From an uncultured Erysipelotrichaceae bacterium (lineage in GTDB: Bacteria; Bacillota_I; Bacilli_A; Erysipelotrichales; Erysipelotrichaceae): a stretch of DNA of 12,432 bases. Of this stretch, positions 1-6,663 are shown in pieces (position 1 is the stretch's first letter; each line of letters starts with the position of its first letter). A model generated the notes under the pieces. It made no database searches. It was not told where the DNA came from and worked only from the letters and a program-made list of their open reading frames with translations. The translations under genes were made by a program, and so were the position numbers. The stretch spans positions 1-12,432 of the forward strand of contig CALEMD010000274.1 in NCBI GenBank assembly GCA_937902945.1, written 5' to 3'.

Positions 1-195
1 GAGGTTGATGACCATAGACGTACCGAAACCATGAACCGGATCAAAGAGCTGCAGGACTTCATCGGAAAGCAGGAAACGAACATTACAGAATTTGACGAAG
101 CTGATGTCTGGAAGCTCATCCAGAAGATCACCGTCTATGCGGATAAGTTCACCGTCGAATTCAAATCCGGGATCACAATCGACATCGAAGCATAA
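1..195 (+). CDS. C-terminal fragment of a recombinase-like protein (5' end outside window)
   Basis: An open frame enters from the left edge and ends at TAA 193-195, giving 64 residues and no start. The peptide is charged and helical at first (RRTETMNRIKELQDFIGKQ), then reads DVWKLIQKITVYADKFTVEFKSGITIDIEA. This resembles the coiled-coil tail plus final beta segment (xxLIxKIxVxxxxxxxxFKxGxxI) that ends many large serine recombinases of Bacillota mobile elements. The catalytic domain lies outside, so the family call rests on the tail alone. If right, it marks the end of a neighbouring element separate from the one whose complete recombinase lies at 2108-3967. GC content looks higher than in the AraC and isomerase genes to the right. 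Confidence 0.65.
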   Translation, partial: EVDDHRRTETMNRIKELQDFIGKQETNITEFDEADVWKLIQKITVYADKFTVEFKSGITIDIEA

Positions 196-196
196 A

Positions 197-238
197 AAGG
201 CTCCTCGCCACTGAACTTAATCAGTAGTGAGGAGCCTT
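197..238 (-). terminator. Intrinsic terminator of the AraC-type gene, possibly bidirectional
   Basis: Perfect 10-bp arms AAGGCTCCTC (197-206) and GAGGAGCCTT (229-238) enclose a second short stem, ACTGA (210-214) with TCAGT (221-225). On the minus strand the hairpin is followed directly by a T-run (CCTTTTTATG), as expected for a terminator of the gene ending at 263. On the + strand no T-run follows, so termination of the recombinase fragment is less certain. Confidence 0.75.
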
Positions 239-262
239 GGTGTGATCATACAAACTGGTTTT

Positions 263-1105
263 TTATGCTTTAGTTATCGGAATCCAAAGTTCCATTTTAT
301 AGTCTTTGCTATCCATATCACCTTCGTAATAATATTCAAAGTCAGGTTTCCCTGAATGGACATAGCCATGCTCAGGGAAGAATACTTCCATCGCATATTT
401 CCACCCGTTATGAATGCAACCCGGAACACTTCCTTTTAATTCTACAACGGCATACTCCGCTTCTTCAACTTCCAATACATCTAAGCCCATGCTTCTTGCT
501 TTGTCTGCATCAGTAACAACATAGCCTGCCATATAGTTTATTGTGCTTGGATTTTCCACATCATGGCAAACACCTACACTTTGACCGCTTCCCAAGCTTG
601 CAAGTTCATCGTGGCTATATTTTTCATATAGCCTACCCCAGATACTCGGACATAATGATGAATTGATGTTTTGTTCATTTACCCCTGCAACCGTAAAGGC
701 TTTTTTCTTTTGAATTGTAATGTTCATGCTTCTTCCTCCTCTTACACTAAGTGCTAATTGCACTCGTGAAACTAATTTGAACGGTTTCCCATTTCTCACC
801 TCTGAAGGAGTAAATCCATGAAAATTCTTAAAAGCTGTTCCAAACGAATCTGATGACTCATATCCGAATTTGAAGGCAACATCAATAATCTTTTCATCCG
901 TATCTCTTAAGACAACGGCTGCTTCCGTCAATCTTCTGCTTCTTAAATATTCTGAGAGCGTTGTTTCGGTCAGAATAGAAAATAAGCGGCTGAACATTGA
1001 ATAAGAGTATCCTGATAATTGAGTTACTTTCTTTTCATCAATTTCATCATCAAGAACTGTTTCAAGATAATCAATCGCATTGTTAAACGACTTGATAATA
1101 TTCAT
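263..1105 (-). CDS. AraC-family transcriptional regulator with GyrI-like effector-binding domain
   Basis: 280-residue DNA-binding regulator. Residues about 8-105 form the two-helix-turn-helix AraC/XylS domain; the second helix pair and signature are clear (IIDVAFKFGYESSDSFGTAFKNFHGFTPSEVR, about 73-104). Residues about 127-280 match the GyrI-like/AraC effector-binding fold (start MNITIQKKKAFTVAG, end YKMELWIPITKA), the Rob/BmrR-like arrangement for binding small hydrophobic or cationic ligands. The HTH is N-terminal and the sensor C-terminal. The ATG at 1105 is chosen because AAGGGGGAA lies 7 bases upstream; an in-frame ATG at 1180 would add 25 residues unlike the family and would include the ribosome binding site. 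It lies downstream of the isomerase gene on the same strand, 222 bases away, so it is probably a separate unit. The ligand and targets are unknown. Confidence 0.9.
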   Translation of the reverse strand: MNIIKSFNNAIDYLETVLDDEIDEKKVTQLSGYSYSMFSRLFSILTETTLSEYLRSRRLTEAAVVLRDTDEKIIDVAFKFGYESSDSFGTAFKNFHGFTPSEVRNGKPFKLVSRVQLALSVRGGRSMNITIQKKKAFTVAGVNEQNINSSLCPSIWGRLYEKYSHDELASLGSGQSVGVCHDVENPSTINYMAGYVVTDADKARSMGLDVLEVEEAEYAVVELKGSVPGCIHNGWKYAMEVFFPEHGYVHSGKPDFEYYYEGDMDSKDYKMELWIPITKA

Positions 1106-1212
1106 TTCGATTCCCCCTTCCCTTCGGTTTATTTTAGTATAGAGGAAGATTTCTTTTCCTACCCCACAATATCCGTACAAGTTTTATAGGTTTTATCTCA
1201 TAAAATCTTATA

Positions 1213-1232
1213 GTTTGCTAAGCTCAACAAAC
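1213..1232. promoter_or_regulatory. Imperfect palindrome upstream of the AraC-type gene
   Basis: The 20 bases at 1213-1232 form an inverted repeat with 8 of 10 positions symmetrical (GTTTG at one end, CAAAC at the other). It sits about 110 bases upstream of the chosen start and could be an operator for autoregulation. No convincing -35/-10 pair was identified near it, so the assignment is weak. Confidence 0.3.
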
Positions 1233-1273
1233 TGGGATTTAATCGACTAATGCAACTGTATCCTTCATAATAG

Positions 1274-1301
1274 AGATAGATAAATCGGAGTTTATCTATC
1301 T
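1274..1301 (-). terminator. AT-rich hairpin after the isomerase gene, possible terminator
   Basis: Perfect 11-bp arms AGATAGATAAA (1274-1284) and TTTATCTATCT (1291-1301) with a 6-base loop lie 27 bases beyond the stop of the isomerase gene. The position suits a 3' end for that transcript, but neither strand has a long T-run after the stem. It may be a weak terminator or an RNA-stabilising hairpin. Confidence 0.45.
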
Positions 1302-1327
1302 TATTAAAGGTTATATAAGTTATTTTT

Positions 1328-1954
1328 CTATCTATTATTTTCTATCCATTTTACTAGATTTTTATCATTTCCGTTTTTTATTATATAATCAATAATCTTT
1401 TGATTTTTCATAATTTTAGTTACTAATGATTTATCAATTGAATCTAATAATTCCACCATTGATACTTTTGATAATGAGTTAATTCTTTTTAACATTTTTG
1501 TATCTTCTAATTTTCTTTTTGAATCTTCAACAGGATAGCCAATTCCAAATGGCAAATCAAATAAGGCTTCTAAGATATATCCTAGATTTACTTCTCCTGA
1601 CCACCCGTAATTCAAACCAAGTGGAATAGACACTGCATTACCATCATTTATCCTTCCGAAGAGAAAGGCGTCTTGTGGTGTTGGTATATAGCCACAAATG
1701 ACATCAGGCATATTATTACAAGCAAGCATCATTCCTTGTCCAGAAGAACAACCAGTCACTATAAAATCAATAGCTTTGCTAGAAAGTAATAATCCAATAA
1801 GAATTGAAATTTCAATATAAGAATAGTTTTCTTCGTCTTCTTCAAAGCAACCAAAATTAATGACATCATTTTGTTTTGATTTTTCTTTGGTTAGTTTATA
1901 TAACACTTCATTTTTTGCAATCTGCGAACTTGCTTGTATAACACCTATCTTCAT
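1328..1954 (-). CDS. RpiB/LacA/LacB-family sugar-phosphate isomerase
   Basis: 208-residue cytoplasmic protein of the RpiB/LacAB aldose-ketose isomerase family, which interconverts ribose- or galactose-type sugar phosphates. Visible landmarks are an N-terminal Rossmann strand (MKIGVIQASS), the motif GCSSGQGM at about 68-75 holding the conserved active-site cysteine position (C69), and a conserved block PTPQDAFLFGRINDGNAVSIPLG at about 91-113. The C-terminal part (about 145-208) is longer than in classical RpiB (about 150 residues) and forms a lysine-rich helical tail typical of the 210-residue subgroup, so the substrate cannot be named. GGAGGAG lies 9 bases before the ATG. No partner sugar kinase or transporter lies in the window. 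It is more AT-rich than the neighbouring recombinase fragment and may be part of the host chromosome between two elements. Confidence 0.85.
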   Translation of the reverse strand: MKIGVIQASSQIAKNEVLYKLTKEKSKQNDVINFGCFEEDEENYSYIEISILIGLLLSSKAIDFIVTGCSSGQGMMLACNNMPDVICGYIPTPQDAFLFGRINDGNAVSIPLGLNYGWSGEVNLGYILEALFDLPFGIGYPVEDSKRKLEDTKMLKRINSLSKVSMVELLDSIDKSLVTKIMKNQKIIDYIIKNGNDKNLVKWIENNR

Positions 1955-1991
1955 TCTTTATTTCTCCTCCACAAATTCCGATTAGTTGCTC

Positions 1992-2075
1992 TGACATCTA
2001 TCTCACAGCCACAACTACCCGACATCTAACTCGGCAACTCAACATAACGACATCTAACTCGGCATCTCAACTCTC
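1992..2075. repeat. Three 28-bp tandem repeats downstream of the recombinase gene
   Basis: Units begin at 1992, 2020 and 2048 with an exact 28-base period. All contain GACATCTA; units 2 and 3 agree at 23 of their first 24 positions (GACATCTAACTCGGC then CTCAAC), while unit 1 is more diverged (about 16 of 28 against unit 2). They fill the gap between the recombinase 3' end and the isomerase ribosome binding site. From memory, arrays of this look occur at ends of some insertion sequences (IS21 family). They could equally be recombinase accessory sites near an attachment site. Confidence 0.75.
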
Positions 2076-2107
2076 ACACTTTTTTGATCCCAATTACCAT
2101 AGACAAG

Positions 2108-3967
2108 TTACCGCAGAGTGAGTACCATCTCCACCTGCTTGAAACTACCTAAATCCAAAAAGTGCCTGAAATCAAGGGCTTTCGAGCTTATTCCACTCCA
2201 ACCCTTGACATCAACACCACCGTCTCCACATGCATCGTTTACGGGTGCTGAAGGCAATTCCGTATCAGTCACAACTTCCGGAGAAGACAGTGCAGATTTC
2301 TTGCGTAAGTCAGTTCTGTATTTACTGCTATCAATACTTGTTGTAATTCCAATCTTAAATATAAATGTCAGTTTATAAGGGTCTGGTTTATTGTTTTCGT
2401 CATAGCCACCAACGATAACTTTTTCAACGATTGTTTCAAATAATGTTGGATCAAATTCTGTAAGCACCTTGTTTTCTTCAATCGCTTTTCTAAATTCCGA
2501 TACCCTTTTAATCACCTCTTTCTTTAACATTGTCGAATCTGATAATGACTGTTTTTCCGCATCCAAGTAATTCAACTGTTGGATTATTGGTTTATGCTTG
2601 ATATCGTATTCTTCATCAGTAATCTTTTTATCTACTAACAGATCAATCAATGTTGAATCTTTTCTCTTAAGCTCTGCAATTCTGTCATCAACATCTTCTA
2701 AATGCTTAACCTCACCATCATTTGATAAGGTTGTTTCGATTCTTTTCATTAACTTCTCATAAGCATTCGAATCGTTTGATGCAAGCGAAGTATACAGTCC
2801 CATGAATGCTTGCTCGATAAGTTTCTCTTCAACACCTTTACTTTTCTGGCAATATTTTTGTCCTTTTTTTACCGCCAGCTGACATTGCCAGATTGTCTTC
2901 TTGTGCGATGTTCCAGAATGCCAATTACGACGGGTCAATACATGATGACAATAGCCACATTCGAGTCTGCTTGAGAATGTATATTGTCTACTGTAATTGG
3001 TTCTAACTCCTGTTGTATCATTCACCCTAGGATGATTTCTTTTCTCAAGTATCTTTTGTACTTCATCGAACTCTTCTCGGCTGACAATTGCTTCGTGATG
3101 ATTACGAATTAGGTATTTGTTTACCTCTCCATAATTTTTTAATCTTCTTTTGCTGATTGGATCAACTGTCATTGTTTTTCCGGACAACAAGTCTCCAACA
3201 TATTTTTCATTTTTCAATATGCCAATGATTGTAGTGTCCGGCCATACTGATTTACCTCGCTTAGTCTTTTTCCCTTTTTGCTCAAGTTCACGCGAGATTG
3301 TTTGTGCACCAACACCTTCTAAATACCTTGCAAAAATATACCTAACGACTTCTGCTTCTTCGTGATTGACAGAAATGCTTTTCGTGACAGGATCATAATC
3401 ATATCCCAAGCAACCGCTGAATCCGACAAGCTCTCCAGCTGCCATTTTATGGCTCAGCCCAGATTTTACATGATCTGATATATTTTGGACTTCTTGCTGA
3501 GCAACTGATGATAGAACTGTTAGAAGAAGTTCTCCATCCATTGATAACGTCCGGATGTTTTCTTCTTCAAAGAAGACTTCAACATTGTTGTCTTTCAACA
3601 TTCTGACATGTTGCAAAGTATCTACTGTATTCCTTGCAAATCTAGATATGGATTTGCATATTACTAAATCAATTCTTCCTGCCAAGCAATCAGCAATCAT
3701 TCTCTGGAACTGTTCTCTTTTATCTGTTGAAGTACCTGTAATAGCCGCATCAGCATAAATACCAGCAAATATCCAATCATCATGTTTTTTGATCAGTGAT
3801 TCATAATATTCCTTCTGAGATTTATAGGAACTCATCTGCTCGTCAGAATCTGTCGAGACCCGGCAATACGCAGCCACCTTAAGCTTTCCACTATTTCTTT
3901 CAATTACTTTTCTTGTGGGAACTCCAGATCCTTTTATCAGTTCAACTTTTTGTCCGCCTTCATTCAT
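2108..3967 (-). CDS. Large serine recombinase (site-specific integrase)
   Basis: 619-residue DNA integrase/excisionase enzyme of the large serine recombinase family, which cuts and rejoins attachment sites through a phosphoserine link. Domains in order: resolvase catalytic domain about 29-170 with nucleophile S38 in AAYCRVST and the arginine motif KSISRFARN; recombinase domain about 185-290 (GFSGCLGYDYDP, WPDTTIIGILKNEKYVGD); zinc ribbon with C337, C340, C362 and C373; and a coiled-coil region about 395-500 followed by the tail. It looks intact. AGGAGAT stands 5 bases before the ATG. It is the last gene of an operon, 21 bases after the SHOCT-like gene. The last 50 residues (from about 565) do not look like a usual tail and run to within 33 bases of the 28-bp repeats, so the end may have been altered. 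The gene probably mobilises the element to its right. Confidence 0.93.
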   Translation of the reverse strand: MNEGGQKVELIKGSGVPTRKVIERNSGKLKVAAYCRVSTDSDEQMSSYKSQKEYYESLIKKHDDWIFAGIYADAAITGTSTDKREQFQRMIADCLAGRIDLVICKSISRFARNTVDTLQHVRMLKDNNVEVFFEEENIRTLSMDGELLLTVLSSVAQQEVQNISDHVKSGLSHKMAAGELVGFSGCLGYDYDPVTKSISVNHEEAEVVRYIFARYLEGVGAQTISRELEQKGKKTKRGKSVWPDTTIIGILKNEKYVGDLLSGKTMTVDPISKRRLKNYGEVNKYLIRNHHEAIVSREEFDEVQKILEKRNHPRVNDTTGVRTNYSRQYTFSSRLECGYCHHVLTRRNWHSGTSHKKTIWQCQLAVKKGQKYCQKSKGVEEKLIEQAFMGLYTSLASNDSNAYEKLMKRIETTLSNDGEVKHLEDVDDRIAELKRKDSTLIDLLVDKKITDEEYDIKHKPIIQQLNYLDAEKQSLSDSTMLKKEVIKRVSEFRKAIEENKVLTEFDPTLFETIVEKVIVGGYDENNKPDPYKLTFIFKIGITTSIDSSKYRTDLRKKSALSSPEVVTDTELPSAPVNDACGDGGVDVKGWSGISSKALDFRHFLDLGSFKQVEMVLTLR

Positions 3968-3988
3968 AACATATCTCCTATGCTCATA

Positions 3989-4198
3989 TTACACTATATC
4001 GTAGATACGTTCAATGATAATTCCTTCTTTTTTATAGGCGTTTACAATTTTCTTTTGAACTTTGTTATATTCCGATTCAGAAAGCAGTGCTCTTTTGTGA
4101 AGATAATTAAGCATAGTGAGCTCCGCTGTGAAGTCCAGCAGAGCATGTCCATCAACGGCAGTTATCCGATAATGTTTTCCGTCAATCATGCTGTTCAT
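3989..4198 (-). CDS. SHOCT-like small protein in the recombinase operon
   Basis: 69-residue protein. The C-terminal half (LNYLHKRALLSESEYNKVQKKIVNAYKKEGI, about 30-60) has the helix-turn-helix-like pattern of the SHOCT domain (leucine-rich helix, then L-[ST]-x-x-E-[FY]-x-x-x-K). The N-terminal half (HYRITAVDGHALLDFTAELTM) is not recognised. Small proteins of this type are common just upstream of serine recombinases in Bacillota mobile elements, which makes a helper or directionality role plausible but unproven. Its ATG overlaps the stop of the upstream gene in an ATGA junction (4195-4198), so the two are probably translationally coupled, and it is followed after 21 bases by the recombinase. 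Confidence 0.75.
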   Translation of the reverse strand: MNSMIDGKHYRITAVDGHALLDFTAELTMLNYLHKRALLSESEYNKVQKKIVNAYKKEGIIIERIYDIV

Positions 4199-4392
4199 AG
4201 ATGAAATTTAACATGCTGTTGAGCACTGTCCCTCTTCAGCTTGTACTTCTGTATCTCTTCTTCCGGATACATCCATCGCTTTGATACATGGTATCCTTTG
4301 ATTTCTCCTTTTTGGCGTAGTGCTGCCACATGGTGCGTGGTGCACTTCAGAGCAAATGCAGTCTCCTCTGTCGTTAGCAAATTTATTTTCAT
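4195..4392 (-). CDS. Excisionase-like helix-turn-helix protein
   Basis: 65-residue MerR/HTH_17-type DNA-binding protein. The whole chain fits the family: LLTTEETAFALKCTTHHVAALRQKGEIKGYHVSKRWMYPEEEIQKY, with the winged-helix residues RWMYPEEEIQKYK. Such proteins act as recombination directionality factors or DNA-bending helpers. The ATG at 4392 is preferred because GGAGG lies 5 bases before it; an in-frame ATG at 4404 would sit upstream of that site. It is the first gene of the operon with the SHOCT-like protein (ATGA overlap) and the recombinase. That layout supports a role in excision. Confidence 0.8.
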   Translation of the reverse strand: MKINLLTTEETAFALKCTTHHVAALRQKGEIKGYHVSKRWMYPEEEIQKYKLKRDSAQQHVKFHL

Positions 4393-4480
4393 CAGTCCCT
4401 CCATACCATCCTATAGTTCGTCTGCTTATGCATAATGCTGTTCTTTCCTTTTTGATTCATTAACATTGTAATGTCACGTC

Positions 4481-4508
4481 ATAATAGACATATTACCCTA
4501 GTAGTCAA
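4481..4508 (-). promoter_or_regulatory. Probable sigma-A promoter of the excisionase-recombinase operon
   Basis: Read on the minus strand, TTGACT (complement of 4503-4508) and TATTAT (complement of 4481-4486) are 16 bases apart and upstream of the first gene at 4392. An inverted repeat ACATT-GT-AATGT (4463-4474) falls just downstream of the expected start of transcription and could bind a repressor. This implies a leader of about 80 bases. Confidence 0.55.
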
Positions 4509-4528
4509 GAAAGAAGACTGCGAGGCAA

Positions 4529-4816
4529 CTATTGTTTCATTTTCAACTGCATAGCAAGACGGATTATTTCATCCAATTCATATGTATCTCTATGATTCTT
4601 TGTAGATCCGCCTGTCAGCAAATAGTCTGATGAAACACCCAGCACCTGAGCTATGTTTATCAATAGATCTAGAGCCATGCTTCTTTCACCGTGCTCAATC
4701 TTTGATAAATGAGAGGAAGAACAGCCTACTCTTTGTGCCAGTTCAGAACAGCTCATTTTTTGTTCCATCCGACATGCATGTATTCTTTTCCCTATTGCAA
4801 TCATGTCAAATCTCAT
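4529..4816 (-). CDS. XRE-family transcriptional regulator (cI-like)
   Basis: 95-residue repressor-type protein. A complete XRE helix-turn-helix fills residues about 7-68: IGKRIHACRMEQKMSCSELAQRVGCSSSHLSKIEHGERSMALDLLINIAQVLGVSSDYLL. A short acidic-basic tail follows, without a peptidase or ligand domain. Only a weak AAAGG lies upstream of the ATG at 4816, and a second in-frame ATG at 4804 (MIAIGKRI) cannot be excluded. It is transcribed towards the excisionase-recombinase operon and away from the small Cro-like gene at 5062. It therefore sits where an element's master repressor would, and the palindromes at 4947-5011 are natural targets. That binding is inference. Confidence 0.85.
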   Translation of the reverse strand: MRFDMIAIGKRIHACRMEQKMSCSELAQRVGCSSSHLSKIEHGERSMALDLLINIAQVLGVSSDYLLTGGSTKNHRDTYELDEIIRLAMQLKMKQ

Positions 4817-4873
4817 AATCAGTTATACCTTTCATCGTCAACCTTTACTCAAGCAGATTCTACGGCCATAGAG

Positions 4874-4902
4874 ATCTAATGTAATCGGACGCTTAGTGTC
4901 AA
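4874..4902 (-). promoter_or_regulatory. Candidate promoter of the XRE regulator gene
   Basis: On the minus strand, a perfect TTGACA (complement of 4897-4902) is followed after 17 bases by TTAGAT (complement of 4874-4879). The -10 match is poor, so activity is uncertain. It lies 45-86 bases downstream of the two operator-like palindromes in the direction of transcription. Confidence 0.4.
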
Positions 4903-4946
4903 ATATATGGCTATCCGTCCTGTTACAATCTAATAATTGCAAAACA

Positions 4947-4968
4947 GCTGGTACAGATTTGTACCAGC
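4947..4968. promoter_or_regulatory. Perfect 9-4-9 palindrome, operator candidate 1
   Basis: Arms GCTGGTACA (4947-4955) and TGTACCAGC (4960-4968) are perfectly complementary with a GATT spacer. It sits in the divergent control region between the XRE gene and the Cro-like gene, 43 bases from a second palindrome of the same geometry. No T-run follows, so it is better read as a DNA-binding site than as a terminator. Confidence 0.7.
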
Positions 4969-4989
4969 AAGTGCGTTTCTTTGGTAAGG

Positions 4990-5011
4990 TATACCCATTT
5001 TTATGGGTATA
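4990..5011. promoter_or_regulatory. Perfect 9-4-9 palindrome, operator candidate 2
   Basis: Arms TATACCCAT (4990-4998) and ATGGGTATA (5003-5011) are perfectly complementary with a TTTT spacer, 51 bases upstream of the Cro-like start. It shares arm and spacer lengths with the palindrome at 4947-4968 but differs in sequence, so it may be read by a different protein. Confidence 0.7.
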
Positions 5012-5061
5012 TATGAATTGGGGCTTATCAATTACCGTAAATATAGAAAGATAAATAGCCC

Positions 5062-5268
5062 ATGATCTCATACGAACCTCTAAAGAAAACGCTTAAGGCA
5101 AAGAATTTGACAAAATACTATCTGATAAAGCACGGTATTTCTAAAGGGACAATTGACCGCATGAATAAAAACGGCTATATCAGCTTGTATACTGTCGAAA
5201 AAATATGTGCAATTTTGGACTGTGATATGACGGGTGTTGTCAGCATAAGTGTTAAAAAGAGCAAATAA
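5062..5268 (+). CDS. Small Cro-like XRE-type DNA-binding protein
   Basis: 68-residue protein, essentially one Cro/C1-type helix-turn-helix: LKAKNLTKYYLIKHGISKGTIDRMNKNGYISLYTVEKICAILDCDMTGVVSI. The pattern ending in L-D-C-D is typical of the small HTH_26-like proteins of Bacillota. The ATG at 5062 has only a weak AGAAAG upstream, 14 bases away, so translation may be low. It is divergent from the XRE gene at 4529-4816 across a palindrome-rich gap. This is the cI/cro-like arrangement of phages and integrative elements. The functional opposition of the two proteins is inferred, not visible. Confidence 0.8.
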   Translation: MISYEPLKKTLKAKNLTKYYLIKHGISKGTIDRMNKNGYISLYTVEKICAILDCDMTGVVSISVKKSK

Positions 5269-5281
5269 AATTATAGTTTGT

Positions 5282-5340
5282 TCAAACAGCCAGCAATAAT
5301 CATAAAAGACTCAAGGTATGAATTCTATTTTGCTGTTTGA
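5282..5340 (+). repeat. Inverted repeat A in the WYL gene leader
   Basis: TCAAACAGC (5282-5290) is exactly complementary to GCTGTTTGA (5332-5340). The right arm falls within the loop of the terminator-like stem at 5313-5356, so the two structures interleave. Confidence 0.6.
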
Positions 5341-5359
5341 ATGGCATTCATACCTTTTT
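5313..5359 (+). terminator. Terminator-like hairpin between the Cro-like gene and the WYL gene
   Basis: Perfect 11-bp arms AAGGTATGAAT (5313-5323) and ATTCATACCTT (5346-5356) with a 22-base loop; T residues continue to 5359. It would end the Cro-like transcript 45 bases after its stop. The loop holds one arm of inverted repeat A, so a competing or pseudoknotted fold is possible and termination might be conditional. Confidence 0.6.
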
Positions 5360-5384
5360 GCATATTAAATTTGGGGGTTTTAAT

Positions 5385-6350
5385 ATGGGAAAGCTGCAGG
5401 CTCCTGCGATTCTAGAATTATTAGTTCAAGAATCTGACGAAAGTCATACTTTAGCTATGAGCAACTTGGTAAACGAATTGGATTTTCAGTATGGCATCAC
5501 AGCTGAACGGCACTCACTGGGAAGAAAGATAAACAGCCTAAACGATGATTATGATATGGGCATTGAATATGACAATGCCGATAAAGGATATAGGCTTACA
5601 AAGCATCTATTTACACGTGCCGAACAGTTCATGCTTTGCAATGCACTGCACGCCGCAACATATGTAAATAAGAGTATTAGTGATGAACTAATCAAAAAGA
5701 TTCTCAGCACTGGATCAAGATATTATAAAGCTGAATTTCAATCCATCATTTTCCATCCAAATCCAAGAAAAGTTGAGAATGAGCAACTTATGCAAAATAT
5801 GGATACTGTAGAAGTTGCCATAATGAATGGTTACAAAATCTCATTTGATTACATGCATTATGAACTCGATATGCACATGCATATCAAAAATAAAGTTCCA
5901 ATAATTGCTGAGCCAAGATATATAGCGTATCAAGGAGCACAAGCATATTTAATTATCACTGGTGGGCGACATAAAGGATTCATGGTATATAGGTTCGACA
6001 AAATTGCCAATGCTAAAATAATTAAAGAAAAAGTGTCCTATCTAGATTCCAATATGGATGCTTGCGAATTTTCCAACAGCAAATTGTTTATGTATACAGG
6101 AGACACTATGAATGTCACATTTAGAATCAAAAAAAGTAAGCTAGACCTCTTAGTAGATTCATTTGGATTAAACATCCATCCACACGAATACAACGATGAG
6201 CTCTATGAATGTACCGTAAAAACCACTGATAAAGCTGCCTTGATATTTGCACAGAAATATATAGATGTTGTGGAACTGGCTAGCCCTAGAGAATTGCGTG
6301 AAAAGATGCGTACATTGCTTAGCAAAGCTGCAGAAATGTATTCCAAATAA
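5385..6350 (+). CDS. WYL-domain transcriptional regulator
   Basis: 321-residue regulator. The N-terminal about 75 residues form a winged-helix DNA-binding part (AILELLVQESDESHTLAMSNLVNELDFQYGITAERHSLGRKINSLN). The middle region (about 130-225) is the Sm-like WYL domain: AIMNGYKISFDYMHYELDM ending in RYIAYQGAQAYLIITGGRHKGFMVYRFDKIANAKI. The C-terminal part (about 240-320) is the WCX-type extension (MNVTFRIKKSKLDLLVDSFG, LASPRELREKMRTLLSKA). WYL proteins sense nucleic acid or nucleotide ligands and often control phage-defence or DNA-damage genes. The start at 5385 is preferred because GGGGG lies 7 bases before it; an earlier in-frame ATG at 5337 falls inside the hairpin. Three small HTH genes follow on the same strand. 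Confidence 0.88.
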   Translation: MGKLQAPAILELLVQESDESHTLAMSNLVNELDFQYGITAERHSLGRKINSLNDDYDMGIEYDNADKGYRLTKHLFTRAEQFMLCNALHAATYVNKSISDELIKKILSTGSRYYKAEFQSIIFHPNPRKVENEQLMQNMDTVEVAIMNGYKISFDYMHYELDMHMHIKNKVPIIAEPRYIAYQGAQAYLIITGGRHKGFMVYRFDKIANAKIIKEKVSYLDSNMDACEFSNSKLFMYTGDTMNVTFRIKKSKLDLLVDSFGLNIHPHEYNDELYECTVKTTDKAALIFAQKYIDVVELASPRELREKMRTLLSKAAEMYSK

Positions 6351-6413
6351 TGTCGTCAAATTGATAGCTTTACAGCTTAGCATCTCATAATATCACATCG
6401 GAGGAACATTTCT

Positions 6414-6650
6414 ATGTATCTTAAAGATGCTGTCGCATTACGGTTACAGGAGCTCTGTTCTGAACGTTGCATCACAATTCATGAGTTGAGTCTTATTACC
6501 GGTGTGTCCTATTCAACCCTGTATAATGCGGCGGCAGGAAAAACAGTTGTTATCCGGATGCACACCATAGAGAATATCTGTTTTGGTCTAGATATCTCAA
6601 TAGCTGATTTCTTCAAATCCGGATATTTTTCACAGCACCTTGATTTATAA
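6414..6650 (+). CDS. Small XRE/HTH protein, paralogue 1 of 3
   Basis: 78-residue protein starting MYLKDAVALRLQELCSER. A single helix-turn-helix covers most of the chain, with the family mark YSTLYNAAAGKT (about 33-44) and the closing pattern GLDISIADFFKSGYF. GGAGGAAC lies upstream of the ATG at 6414. It starts 63 bases after the WYL gene, with no clear terminator between, so it may be cotranscribed. It shares the MY-x-x-[DE]A opening, the YST[LM]Y recognition-helix region and the [DE]F[FY] ending with the genes at 6778 and 7134, which marks a local gene family. Target and partner are unknown. Confidence 0.85.
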   Translation: MYLKDAVALRLQELCSERCITIHELSLITGVSYSTLYNAAAGKTVVIRMHTIENICFGLDISIADFFKSGYFSQHLDL

Positions 6651-6663
6651 AACTATCTATCTG

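Noticed and set aside
263..1180. Longer AraC-type protein starting at 1180
   Set aside because: The extra 25 residues are translated through the strong ribosome binding site of the ATG at 1105 and do not fit the family N-terminus.
1992..2075. CRISPR array
   Set aside because: The 28-base period is continuous with no spacer-repeat alternation, only three units, and no cas genes nearby.
2118..2378. 86-codon open frame on the + strand antisense to the recombinase tail
   Set aside because: Lies wholly inside the recombinase gene in another frame, with no family signature and no ribosome binding site of note.
4838..5071. 77-codon open frame on the minus strand in the gap between the XRE and Cro-like genes
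   Set aside because: No ribosome binding site, no recognisable domain, and it runs through both palindromes and the candidate promoter of the XRE gene; best read as control region.
6168..6383. 71-codon minus-strand frame over the WYL gene end
   Set aside because: Shadow of the WYL coding sequence, without a start signal.
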